The notes under the pieces are model-generated. The model worked only from the letters and a program-made list of their open reading frames with translations. It was not told where the DNA came from and did no database searches. Shown here piece after piece: positions 8,416 through 17,305 of a DNA stretch of 64,000 nt (positions within the stretch are counted from its first letter, which is position 1; the number at the start of each line of letters is the position of its first letter). Source of the DNA: Novispirillum itersonii subsp. itersonii ATCC 12639 (GTDB taxonomy: Bacteria > Pseudomonadota > Alphaproteobacteria > Rhodospirillales > Rhodospirillaceae); contig NZ_KB907337.1 of NCBI RefSeq assembly GCF_000381985.1, positions 385,697-449,696 on the forward strand, written 5' to 3'. The translations under genes were made by a program, and so were the position numbers.

Positions 8416-9408
8416 TCAGGCGGCAACACCGGGGGAATATGTCCGGGTGCGGGCCCGCAGATCGGTCAGGGCGAGAACGGAGCGCAGCGTCGGCACATCG
8501 ACGCTGACCCGCTCGGCCAGTTCAATGACGGAACCAATGATTGCCTCCAGCTCCAGACGGTTTCCCGCCTCGTAATCCTGAAGCATGGAGGTCTTGAAAT
8601 CTCCGACGGTGGCCGCCATGGCGATCCGTTCGTCGGCAGTAATGGAAAACTGCACCCCAAGCCGTTCAGCCACCGCCTGCGCTTCCAGCATCATGGTGCG
8701 GCCGACGCCCCGGGTGCCGGGGTCATTACACAGAGTGCCGAGGGTGGCGGAGGTCAGAACGCTGAGGGGGTTAAACGCCAGATTGCCCCACAGTTTGATC
8801 CAGATTTCATCGCGGATGCGATCGGTGGCACGGGCGGCGAACCCGGCCCTGCCGAACAGGTCGACAAGCTCTTTAACCTGCGGCCGGTTCCGCCCGGCGA
8901 TGTCACCGAAGACGAAACGCTGGTCGTTGATGTGCCGGATCCGCCCCGGCCCGTGATTTTCGACCGCCACATAGGTGGCGACGCCGACAATCCGTTCCGG
9001 TGCGACGGTCCGCCACAGCACGCTGCCGGGATCCACCGATGTCAGCGGCTGATCGGCCAGCGGGGCAGGCTGGCTGTAGGGGTACCACCACGGAATGCCG
9101 TTGACGACAGGCACCACAATGGTGTCCGGCCCCAGCAGCGGGTGCAGGCTGTCAATCACGCCCCGCAGGGCATAGGCCTTGACGCACAGGAACACCACAT
9201 CCTGCGGCCCCGGCTCCAGCGGGTCATCCGTAACGGTCGGGAAGGAGCGCAGAACCCGGTTGCGTGGCGTTACCAGCGAGATCCCGTCGCGGCGGATCGT
9301 ATCCAGCGGGATGCCACGGGCCAGCAGCGTCACGCTGGCCCCGGCATCGCTGAGGCGGGTCGCCAGCAGGCAACCGATCGCCCCCGCCCCGATCAGGGCG
9401 ATTTTCAT
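8416..9408 (-). CDS. Ketopantoate reductase-like NAD(P)-dependent dehydrogenase
   Basis: A 330-residue protein of the 2-dehydropantoate 2-reductase (PanE/ApbA) family. The N-terminal Rossmann motif is IALIGAGAIGCLLATRL, followed by VVNGIPWWYPY and a C-terminal all-helical domain containing EIWIKLWGNLAFNPLSVLT. The NGIPWW form is common in paralogues embedded in catabolic loci, so the gene need not belong to pantothenate synthesis. I therefore leave the symbol blank. The start ATG at 9408 overlaps the stop of the ABC ATPase gene by 4 bp, which indicates coupling. A longer frame starts upstream, but that part has no Rossmann similarity. Confidence 0.85.
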   Translation of the reverse strand: MKIALIGAGAIGCLLATRLSDAGASVTLLARGIPLDTIRRDGISLVTPRNRVLRSFPTVTDDPLEPGPQDVVFLCVKAYALRGVIDSLHPLLGPDTIVVPVVNGIPWWYPYSQPAPLADQPLTSVDPGSVLWRTVAPERIVGVATYVAVENHGPGRIRHINDQRFVFGDIAGRNRPQVKELVDLFGRAGFAARATDRIRDEIWIKLWGNLAFNPLSVLTSATLGTLCNDPGTRGVGRTMMLEAQAVAERLGVQFSITADERIAMAATVGDFKTSMLQDYEAGNRLELEAIIGSVIELAERVSVDVPTLRSVLALTDLRARTRTYSPGVAA

Positions 9409-11166
9409 GACGGATGCCCCCCGGCAGCCGACCCGGCGCGTTCCGCCAGCAGCTCCGGCGGAATCTGCCATGCCTTGCCGGGGATGGCATCCAGCAGGGT
9501 GCGGGTGTATTCGTGCTGCGGGTCACCGAAGACCGACTTCGACGGGCCGATCTCGACGATTTTGCCCCGCCGCATGACGGCAATGGTGTCACAGACCTGT
9601 GCCGCCACCCGCAGATCATGGGTGATGAACAGCATCGACAGGTTCAGGCGGTGGCGGATGTCGTCCAGCAGCTTCAGCACCTGCGTCTGGACGGAGACGT
9701 CGAGCGCCGAGACCGGCTCGTCAGCCACCAGCAGGGTTGGGTCCATGGCCAGAGCCCGGGCGATGGAAATACGCTGCCGCTGCCCGCCGGAAAACTGGTG
9801 CGGATAGCGGTCGGCGGCGGATGCATCCAGCCCGACCATCTGCAGCAGGTCGCGTGCCCGGCTCAGGGCCTTCGCCTTATCCTCACCAAAGGCCACCGGC
9901 CCCTGAGAGATGATATCGCCCACCGTATGCCGGGGATTGAGCGAGGCGTAGGGGTCCTGAAACACCATCTGAATATCGCGGCGGAAGGGCCTGAATTCGC
10001 GGCGCTTCAGCCCGAGAAGGTTCTTCCCCTTGAACAGAATTTTACCCGAGTTGGGGGCCATCAGGCCGACGATGCTGCGCCCGAGAGTCGATTTGCCCGA
10101 GCCGGATTCCCCGACCAGACCGACGGTTTCCCCGGGGTGGATGGTCAGGCAGATGTCGTCTCCGGCCACGACCTGACGGCCCTTGCGCAGGAAGCCGCCG
10201 CCGACGGTGAACACCTTATTGACGTTTTCCGCCACCAGCAGGGCTTCGCCGGATTTGCTGAAGTCGGCGCGGTGCTCGATGTAGTGGGGGACCGAGGCAA
10301 TCAGGTGACGGGTGTAAGGATGGGTCGGGGCATTCAGCACCTGATGGGCGGTGCCGATTTCCACCAGCTTACCGTGCTGCATCACGGCCACACGGTCAGC
10401 AATTTCCGCCACCACGCCAAAATCGTGGGTGATGAACATCACCCCCATGTGACGTTCGGCCTGAATGGAGCGGATCAGCTCCAGAATCTGCTTCTGGGTG
10501 GTGACATCCAGTGCGGTGGTCGGTTCGTCGGCGATCAGCACGTCGGGCTCGCAGGCCAGCGCCATGGCGATCATCACCCGCTGCCGCTGCCCGCCGGACA
10601 GGCGGAAGGGGTAGGACTTTGACAGATCCGCCGGATTGGGCAGGCCGACCTGCGTCAGCAGCTCCACCACCCGGGCGGCGCGGGCCGCCTTATCCAGAGA
10701 GGTATGGACCCGAAGACTTTCCTCGATCTGGTCCCCGACCTTTTTCAGCGGGTTGAGGGCGGTCATCGGCTCCTGAAACACCATGGCGATCCGGCCACCG
10801 CGCAGGGCGCGCTGTTCCGTCTCCGACATGGAAAAAAACATTGCGGCCACGGAACAGAAGCTCGCCGCCGGTCACCTTCACATGCGGCTTGGGCAGCAGG
10901 CCCATGGCGGCATGGGCGGTCATCGACTTGCCGGAACCGGACTCCCCGACGACACAGAGGATTTCATTCGGGTTCAGGGTAAAGGTCAGGCCTTCGACCG
11001 CGTGCGGGCGGTCAGCCCCGGCGGGCAGGGCAATGGTCAGGCCGCGCACATCCAGCAACGGTTCAACAGCGGCGACGGAAGCAGGGGTCGGGGACATGGC
11101 GGAACCCTCAGTCTGGGGGGCGGAGGCCCGGCCCGGGGCCGGGAAAGGGGTAACGGTGCCGGTCAT
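9405..11166 (-). pseudogene. Dipeptide-type ABC importer ATPase with two cassettes, frameshifted at an A7 tract
   Basis: A double ATPase of the DppD-DppF/GsiA type, energising uptake of a peptide-like substrate by the neighbouring permeases. The frame from ATG 11166 encodes Walker A GESGSGKSMTA, then runs out of frame at GRNVFFH. The rest (SMSETEQRALRG onward, Q-loop VFQEPMTALNP, signature LSGGQRQRV, Walker [10 protein letters not shown], and a complete second cassette with GESGSGKSTLG and FSGGQRQRIS) continues in another frame. The junction is seven A at 10832–10838; deleting one restores GRNVFSMSETEQ. Total length is 587 codons plus one base. This could be a real mutation, a homopolymer sequencing error, or a slippage-decoded gene. 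Start 11166 has GGAGG nine bases upstream. Confidence 0.85.
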
Positions 11167-11172
11167 GCGCTG

Positions 11173-12018
11173 TTACCTCCCCTTACGGGCCAGTTTGGGG
11201 TTCAGGGCATCGTTCAGGCCTTCACCGATCAGGTTCAGGCTGAGGACGGTCAGCAGGATGGCCAGACCGGGGAAGAAGCTCATCCACCACGCTTGCCGGA
11301 TCACCGTGCGGGCCGCACCGACCATGTACCCCCAGCTCATCTGGTTAGGGTCGCCGAGGCCAAGGAAGGACAGGCTGCTTTCCAGCAGAATGGCGGTTGC
11401 CACCATCAGCGAGGCCGAAACGATGATCGGGGACAGGCTGTTGGGCAGAATCTGGCGGACGATGATGGTCAGGTTGGACTGGCCGGTGGTGATAGCGGCC
11501 TGCACAAATTCCCGCGACCGCAGTGACAGAAATTCCCCACGCGCCAGACGGGCCAGCGGCGGCCACGACACAATGGCAATCGCGGCAATGATGCTGGTGC
11601 TGCTGGGAGTGAAAATCGCCACCAGCACAACGGCCAGAACGAAGTTGGGGATGGTCTGGAACAGTTCGGTGAAGCGCATGATCGCATCATCGACCACCCC
11701 GCCGAAGAACCCGGCCATTGCCCCCAGCGACACCCCGATCAGCAGGGCGACCCCGGTGGAGACCAGACCGATCCACAGCGACATCCGTGCCCCGTGGGCG
11801 ATACCGGCGGCAATGTCACGGCCCAGTGTATCGGTGCCCAGCAGGGCCCCGTCACTCATCGGCGGCAGGAAGGGGGCATTGACCATTTCCCACGGGCTCT
11901 CGGGGAAGACCACGCCGGAGAACAGCGCCATCAGCACCACCACGGCAACGATTGCCAGCCCGAACACCGCGCCCTTGTTGCGGGCATAAGCCACCCAGAA
12001 ACCGGAAGAGGTCTTCAT
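11173..12018 (-). CDS. ABC importer permease, DppC type
   Basis: A 281-residue inner-membrane permease of the dipeptide/oligopeptide importer family. It has an N-terminal cytoplasmic segment, a first membrane helix near GAVFGLAIVAVVVLMALFSG, the conserved LLGTDTLGRD motif, and five further helices. The EAA-type coupling loop contains REFVQAAITTGQSN, which contacts the ATPase. Its start overlaps the stop of the upstream permease gene by 4 bp, and its stop lies 6 bp before the ATPase start. It is the second permease of the importer in this operon. Confidence 0.93.
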   Translation of the reverse strand: MKTSSGFWVAYARNKGAVFGLAIVAVVVLMALFSGVVFPESPWEMVNAPFLPPMSDGALLGTDTLGRDIAAGIAHGARMSLWIGLVSTGVALLIGVSLGAMAGFFGGVVDDAIMRFTELFQTIPNFVLAVVLVAIFTPSSTSIIAAIAIVSWPPLARLARGEFLSLRSREFVQAAITTGQSNLTIIVRQILPNSLSPIIVSASLMVATAILLESSLSFLGLGDPNQMSWGYMVGAARTVIRQAWWMSFFPGLAILLTVLSLNLIGEGLNDALNPKLARKGR

Positions 12019-12995
12019 TTCGCCACCTCGATGCGCGGATCAACCAGCGTGTAAATAAGATCGGTCAGAATGTTGAAAACAATCACCATAACCGAGCTGA
12101 AAAAGAAGATGCCCAGCAGCACCTGATAGTCGCGCTGCAACACCGCATCAAAGGCCAGACGGCCGATTCCGGGCCAGGCGAACACGGTTTCCACCAGAAT
12201 GGAGCCGCCGATCAGGTGGCCGCCCTGCACCCCGGCGACAGTGATCACCGGCAGGATGGCATTGCGCAGGATGTGGCCGAAGACGATCCGGCTTTCGCGC
12301 AGGCCCTTGGCGCGGGCGGTCTTCACGAAATCCATATCGCGGACTTCAAGGATCGAGGCGCGGGTCATACGGGCATAAACGGCCATGTAGAACAGGCCCA
12401 GGGTGAACACCGGCAGCACAAGATGGGCAAGGATATCGCCAAGGCGGTCAAGCCCGGTCAGACCGGCACCGACGGTTTCAAACCCGAAGGCAGGCAGCCA
12501 GCCCAGCGAAACGGAAAACAGCAGGATCAGCATCAGGCCGACCCAGTAGATCGGGGTGGCGTAGGCCAGCAGGGCAACCACGGTGATCGCGCTGTCAGAC
12601 CATTTGCCGGAATTGATTGCCGCCAGTGTGCCAAGGAGAATGCCGCCGACCAGCGCAACCACAAAGGCGGACAGGGTCAGCATCAGGGTGGCGGGCAGGC
12701 GGTCAGCGATCAGGTCCCACACCGGGCGCTGCTGGCGGTAGGAAAACCCGAGATCCCCCTGCGCCACGGTACCGACATAGGTCATCAACTGTTCGTGCAG
12801 GGGCTTGTTCAGGCCAAACTGTTCCCGCAGCTGTTCGACAAACTTGGCATCGGCGGCACCGGCTTCACCGGCCATCACCATTGCCGGGTCGCCGGGGGCG
12901 GCATGGACCAGCAGAAAGTTGAGAACGACAATCGCGAACAGGATGACGACGGCCTTGACCATCCGGCCCGCAAGAAACGGGACTAAACCGGCCAT
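12015..12995 (-). CDS. ABC importer permease, DppB type
   Basis: A 326-residue permease with six predicted membrane helices. The N-terminal helix VVILFAIVVLNFLLVHAAPGDP is typical of DppB/OppB, and an AAPGDP motif precedes the periplasmic loop. The coupling loop reads RDMDFVKTARAKGLRESRI, the EAA-like motif that contacts the ATPase. It forms the heterodimeric channel with the DppC-type product encoded immediately downstream. It follows the binding-protein gene after a strong hairpin, so its expression is probably lower than that of the binding protein. Confidence 0.93.
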   Translation of the reverse strand: MAGLVPFLAGRMVKAVVILFAIVVLNFLLVHAAPGDPAMVMAGEAGAADAKFVEQLREQFGLNKPLHEQLMTYVGTVAQGDLGFSYRQQRPVWDLIADRLPATLMLTLSAFVVALVGGILLGTLAAINSGKWSDSAITVVALLAYATPIYWVGLMLILLFSVSLGWLPAFGFETVGAGLTGLDRLGDILAHLVLPVFTLGLFYMAVYARMTRASILEVRDMDFVKTARAKGLRESRIVFGHILRNAILPVITVAGVQGGHLIGGSILVETVFAWPGIGRLAFDAVLQRDYQVLLGIFFFSSVMVIVFNILTDLIYTLVDPRIEVAK

Positions 12996-13033
12996 GCGCG
13001 GGATCTCCTTACAACATCAGGATAGAAAAAAGA

Positions 13034-13081
13034 GGGGCGGAACCGGTAGGGGAGTAGGCTGGGAGACCTTGGTTCCGCCCC
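13034..13081 (-). terminator. Hairpin with T-run between binding-protein and permease genes
   Basis: An 11-bp perfect stem (GGGGCGGAACC with GGTTCCGCCCC) with a 26-nt loop. On the minus strand it is followed by TCTTTTTTCT. It sits between the periplasmic binding-protein stop (13104) and the first permease start (12995). Leaky intercistronic terminators here are common in ABC importer operons and raise the binding protein above the membrane parts. Confidence 0.8.
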
Positions 13082-13103
13082 AATGGGGGATAACGGCTAT
13101 GGA

Positions 13104-14729
13104 TTACGGCTTGCTCAGGTAAACCGAGTCATAGCTCTCATTCACCCCGACCCCGGTGGTGATGACGTTGTTGAACTTCTTCGACACGAAGGTCGGGAAC
13201 TGCATTTCCAGCAGCCAGACCACCGGCACGTCATCAACAAGGATCTTCTGGACTTCGCTGTACATCGCCTGACGCTTGGCAGCATCGTTTTCCTTGGCGG
13301 CGGCGGTGAACAGTTCATCCACCTTTGGGTTGGAATACCCCATGGTGTTGGAGAACATCACACCCTTACGGATGTTGTCAGACACATAGGTCCGGGACAC
13401 GCCCAGAGCCGGATCACCATACTGATAGGTGAAGTTGGTGGTGATTTCGTAATCCCAGTTAGAGACACGCTGCACCCATCCGGCGACATCGGTGCTTTCC
13501 AGCACCACGTTGATGCCGACCTGCTTCAGGGACTGCTTCAGATATTCGCCCAGACGCTGCCAGGTTTCGCCATAGGGCATCGGCATCAGCTTGACGGTGG
13601 CGCGCACGCCCTTGGCATCGGGCTTCAGGCCCATTTCGTCGAGCAGCGCCTTAGCCTTATCGACATTCTTGGCATAGGGGACGATGGAGGAGTCAAAATG
13701 CTTGGTCGAGGAGTTGAACGGGCCGCTTGCGACCTTCCCCAGACCGAACCAGATCTTGTCGCGGATGAATTCGCGGTCGATGGCGTACATAATCGCCTGA
13801 CGGAAACGCTTGTCATCCAGCGGCTTGACGCGGTGGTTGATTTCCAGCCACGACACCGGAGCAATGAATTCATAGCCTTTGGTGGTGAAGTTAAGGGACT
13901 TCACTTCCTTCAGGCGGGCAACATCGAACGGCTCGATATCATTGTACTGCGACTGATCAACCTGCCCGCTTTCCAGCGCCAGAGCGCGGGAGGCAGCATC
14001 GGGGATCACGCGGAAGTAAATGTTATCAAGGTACGGCAGGCCCGGCTTGTAATAGTCTTCGTTCCGGACCAGATGAATGTAGCTGCCCTTAACCCATTCC
14101 TTCAGCTTGAACGGACCGGTCCCGATCGGGGTGGCGTTGGCCGGGTTGTTGCGGTAGTCGGTACCTTCATACAGGTGGGCCGGAATGATCGGGGCTGAGG
14201 CCACTTCAAACGCACGGATAAAGGCCGGGAACGGCTCTTTCAGTTTAAAGACAACGGTGTTGTCATCCGGCGCGGTGATGGATTCACAGCGGGCGAAGTT
14301 GGCGCGGGCGCGGGAATGCACTTCCGGCAGGAACTTGGTGGTCGAGAAGATGACGTCCTTGCTGGTGAAGGGCTTGCCGTCATGCCACTTAACGTTTTCG
14401 TGCAACTTGAAGGTATAGGTCAGACCGTCTTCGGAAACCGTCCAGCTTTTTGCCAGCGACGGCAGCGGGTCGAGCTTTTCATCATAGGTCAGCAGACCCT
14501 GATAGATCTTGCCGGCCACGGTCTGGGTCGGGCCCTGCTGGTTCAGGCCCAGTTGCAGCATCGGCGGCTCCGGCTGCACGATGATGTTCATGGTGCCGCC
14601 CCGGGCCGGGGTATCAGCCGCAAGCGCCGGAGAGACGAAAGACGGAACGGAGGGAGACAGCGCCGGGACAGCCAGCGCCAGCAGGCTGGCAGCGGCAAGG
14701 TGACGGAAGCGGTAGCTGATAAAGCTCAT
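13104..14729 (-). CDS. Periplasmic substrate-binding protein, family 5 (DppA/OppA type)
   Basis: A 541-residue extracellular solute-binding protein family 5. An N-terminal signal peptide covers about residues 1–38 (basic start, hydrophobic HLAAASLLALAVPAL, cleavage near ALA-ADTPARGG). The mature part has the family features: LAKSWTVSEDGLTYTFKLHENVKWHDGKPFTSKDV near residue 90, and the later FRQAIMYAIDREFI segment. It captures the substrate in the periplasm for the downstream permeases. The ligand could be a peptide, an opine-like compound, a polyamine conjugate or another charged solute; sequence alone does not tell. The surrounding amidohydrolases favour an N-acylated or N-carbamoylated compound. 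Confidence 0.93.
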   Translation of the reverse strand: MSFISYRFRHLAAASLLALAVPALSPSVPSFVSPALAADTPARGGTMNIIVQPEPPMLQLGLNQQGPTQTVAGKIYQGLLTYDEKLDPLPSLAKSWTVSEDGLTYTFKLHENVKWHDGKPFTSKDVIFSTTKFLPEVHSRARANFARCESITAPDDNTVVFKLKEPFPAFIRAFEVASAPIIPAHLYEGTDYRNNPANATPIGTGPFKLKEWVKGSYIHLVRNEDYYKPGLPYLDNIYFRVIPDAASRALALESGQVDQSQYNDIEPFDVARLKEVKSLNFTTKGYEFIAPVSWLEINHRVKPLDDKRFRQAIMYAIDREFIRDKIWFGLGKVASGPFNSSTKHFDSSIVPYAKNVDKAKALLDEMGLKPDAKGVRATVKLMPMPYGETWQRLGEYLKQSLKQVGINVVLESTDVAGWVQRVSNWDYEITTNFTYQYGDPALGVSRTYVSDNIRKGVMFSNTMGYSNPKVDELFTAAAKENDAAKRQAMYSEVQKILVDDVPVVWLLEMQFPTFVSKKFNNVITTGVGVNESYDSVYLSKP

Positions 14730-14885
14730 TGCAGGGTCCTCTCCAGAGTGTCGTTACAGACGTTCAGCTTCCCTTGCTGAAAAATCAGGGACGGGCGGTT
14801 TCCGCTCCGGGTTGGGTGCGCGGCGGGCAGGGTGGGCACCCCGGCATTGCGCACCGCACACCGGGGGGAAAGCGGGGAGTGGGGA

Positions 14886-15656
14886 TCAGGCCCGGAAACC
14901 GTTGCCGCCCTTGGCGTCAATCCAGCGCAGGACGGCGTCCCATTCCAGAACACCGGCGCGGGGGTATTTATGTTCATACTGCTGGGCTGTGCGTTCACAG
15001 ACTTCCGGGGTCGGCAGATACAGCCCGCGTCCACCGGCCAGCGTCGCCACCTGACACTTGCAGGAATCCTCAAGGTAGTACATCAGCACGGCGGCTTCCG
15101 GCACATCGGCACCGACGGTCAGAAGACCATGATTCCGCAGGATCATGCTGTGATGGTGCCCCAGATCGGCAGCAAGACGTTCACGCTCTTCCAGATCCAG
15201 CGCGATGCCTTCGTAGTCATGATAGGCGATGCGGTTATACCAGCGCAGGCTGTGCTGGTTGAGCGGCAGCAGGCCGTCGGCCTGACTGCTGACCGCCATG
15301 CTGGCGACAGTATGCAGATGGATCGCCGAGCCGATATCCGGGCGGGCATGATACAGGGCGGAATGGATGGTGAACCCGGCCGGGTTCATCCCGAACTCAC
15401 TCGGTTCTACCAGATTGCCTTCAATATCAACCTTTACCAGATTGGAAGCAGTGATCTCGTGGAACATCAATCCATACGGATTGATCAGGAAGTGGTGCGG
15501 CGCATCCGGCACCCGGGCCGACATATGGGTATAAATCAGGTCAGTCAGGCCAAGCAGATCAAACCAGCGGTAGGCGGCAGCCAGATCGACGCGGGCTTTC
15601 CATTCAGCATCGGACATCCCCGGGCGCGGGGCGGATTTAACGGCAGAAGCAGACAT
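14886..15656 (-). CDS. Class II aldolase/adducin family protein
   Basis: A 256-residue zinc aldolase-fold protein. It contains LTDLIYTHMSARVP near the N-terminus, the metal-binding AIHLHTVASMAV with paired His, and MILRNHGLLTVGADVPEA with a third His. Family members (fuculose-1-phosphate aldolase and others) cleave or decarboxylate hydroxy-carbonyl substrates, though many are unassigned. Its place as second gene of the importer operon suggests C–C bond cleavage or decarboxylation of a pathway intermediate. The 156 bp to the binding-protein gene may contain a second promoter; I see no clear terminator there. Confidence 0.88.
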   Translation of the reverse strand: MSASAVKSAPRPGMSDAEWKARVDLAAAYRWFDLLGLTDLIYTHMSARVPDAPHHFLINPYGLMFHEITASNLVKVDIEGNLVEPSEFGMNPAGFTIHSALYHARPDIGSAIHLHTVASMAVSSQADGLLPLNQHSLRWYNRIAYHDYEGIALDLEERERLAADLGHHHSMILRNHGLLTVGADVPEAAVLMYYLEDSCKCQVATLAGGRGLYLPTPEVCERTAQQYEHKYPRAGVLEWDAVLRWIDAKGGNGFRA

Positions 15657-15719
15657 CGTGAACTCTCTCTTTCCGGGCAGCCAGAAGACAGGCAGAAAAA
15701 CGGGCAGGGCAGAGGGGGA

Positions 15720-17042
15720 TCAGTCCGTGACCGGCTCCAGACCACACCAACGGGCGATAAACAGGGCCAGCACGGCGGTCACTTCCTGCACCGACGCAAG
15801 ATCAACCGATTCATCAATGCCGTGGATCCGGCTGGCGTGCGGGCCATAGCAGGTGGCCGGGGTGTCGCCGTACAGGGCGAAGAAGCGGGCATCGGTGGTG
15901 CAGGTCATGGCAACCCGGCGCGGAGTGCTGCCGGTGATGGCGCGGTGGCTTTCTTCCAGCTCGGTCAGTACATCGGCATCGGCGGGCAGGGCGAAGCCCT
16001 CAGCCTGAAAACCGCCGTACCGCACGTCGGCCTTCACCCCGTTCAGCGCCGGGTCGGTGCGCAGGGCCTGTGCGATGGTCTTTTCCACCGCAGCCTGCAC
16101 CGATGCGACATCCTGCCCGGGGTGGAACCCGACCCGCATATCCAGCGTGCAGCGGGTGGGGACCGATGACGCCCATTCGCCGCCCTCGATCTTGCCCAGA
16201 TTGAACTGGATCGGGTGGTCGTGGCCGTCAAAGGCCGCGTGACGGTGCGGGCAGGCCCGGTCATTCCAGGCCTGTTGCAGCGGCTTGAGGTGGGCAGCGA
16301 TGGCGTAGGCGGATTCAATGGCATTGCGCCCGGCCCCGGTATCCAGCACATGGGCCGGGGTGCCGGTGACGGTGATCTGCAGCCACATCACCCCGACCTG
16401 TGCGGTCATCAGGGTCTGGCCAAACGGCTCCGGGATAACGGCGGCATCGGCACGGTAGCCACGGTGCAGGCAGGCCAGCGCACCGTTGCCGGTACATTCC
16501 TCTTCCACCACCGACTGCAGAAACACCGGGGCCGCAGGCTGATACCCCATGCGGCGCAGGGCTGCGAAGGCGGCAATATAGGCGGCAATACCGGCCTTCA
16601 TATCGCCGACGCCCCGCCCGTACATCCGGCCATCGCGGATGACCGGATCAAAGGGATCGGCTGACCACAGGTCCGCCGGGCCGGTCGGCACCACGTCAAT
16701 GTGACCGTTGAGAATCAGCGACCGACCGATGTGGGTGCGGGGCTGATAGATCCCCACCACATTATCACGGCCATCGGGGGCGGTGACGGATGGGGAGAAG
16801 CCGGGCAATGCCCGCAGGGCATCAAGATCGATCGGGAAGCGGTCAACGGTCAGGCCGAGGCCGGTGAAAACCCCGGCGATAAGATCCTGTGCTGACTGCT
16901 CCTGTCCCAGCAGGGACGGATGGCGGACCAGATCCGCCAGCAGGGTAACACAGGCGTCATGGCCATCGGCCACCACGGCGGTGAGGGCAGAAAGAAAACC
17001 GGGTGAACCGGCAAGGGACATCGGATCGCTGGCGGGGGCCAT
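15720..17042 (-). CDS. M20 peptidase/deacylase, ArgE/DapE family
   Basis: A 440-residue dinuclear zinc deacylase. Metal-binding motifs are LNGHIDVVPTG and GRGVGDMKAG, followed by the catalytic Glu pair VEEECTGNGA. The dimerisation domain follows around residues 200–330. Family members remove acyl groups from N-acetylornithine, N-succinyl-diaminopimelate or other N-acyl amino acids. The product is a second M20 enzyme in the same operon, distinct from the carbamoylase-type one. It is the promoter-proximal gene, divergent from the LysR gene. ATG 17042 has AGGAG about eleven bases upstream; an ATG nine codons earlier (17069) is the alternative start. Confidence 0.88.
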   Translation of the reverse strand: MAPASDPMSLAGSPGFLSALTAVVADGHDACVTLLADLVRHPSLLGQEQSAQDLIAGVFTGLGLTVDRFPIDLDALRALPGFSPSVTAPDGRDNVVGIYQPRTHIGRSLILNGHIDVVPTGPADLWSADPFDPVIRDGRMYGRGVGDMKAGIAAYIAAFAALRRMGYQPAAPVFLQSVVEEECTGNGALACLHRGYRADAAVIPEPFGQTLMTAQVGVMWLQITVTGTPAHVLDTGAGRNAIESAYAIAAHLKPLQQAWNDRACPHRHAAFDGHDHPIQFNLGKIEGGEWASSVPTRCTLDMRVGFHPGQDVASVQAAVEKTIAQALRTDPALNGVKADVRYGGFQAEGFALPADADVLTELEESHRAITGSTPRRVAMTCTTDARFFALYGDTPATCYGPHASRIHGIDESVDLASVQEVTAVLALFIARWCGLEPVTD

Positions 17043-17261
17043 CAGCGTTTGTCTCCTGAAGCCGGACACATCACAGGTGTTTCCTGGCCGATGAGGTCGG
17101 CCGGGCCTGAGTGTCCGCAGATGTGAATACCGTCCTGTCGGGCGCCGTCCGGTTTTTATCTCGGCCCTGTTTCTGGCCGGTCCGGTATCGGTTTATGCCC
17201 TGTTGCTATGATTAGGCCTGTGAAGAACGGGGGTCGCAAATTGTCATTTTTCATTCAGCAT

Positions 17262-17276
17262 ATAAATTGTATTTAT
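17262..17276. promoter_or_regulatory. Dyad ATAAAT-TGT-ATTTAT, candidate LysR operator
   Basis: In the 263-bp divergent space between the operon start (17042) and the LysR start (17306) lies a perfect inverted repeat with 6-bp arms and a 3-bp centre, in the only AT-rich patch. Its size and AT-rich dyad suit a LysR-type site, which are usually loose T-N11-A dyads. It lies 30 bp upstream of the LysR start codon, so autoregulation together with operon control is plausible. This is inference from position and symmetry. Confidence 0.5.
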
Positions 17277-17305
17277 GATCACCCCCGCCCCCCCGGAGAC
17301 TCCCC

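Noticed and set aside
8416-9408. Genuine panE for pantothenate synthesis
   Set aside because: The gene is embedded and translationally coupled within the catabolic importer operon and is of the NGIPWW type seen in such paralogues; biosynthetic function cannot be excluded but is less likely.
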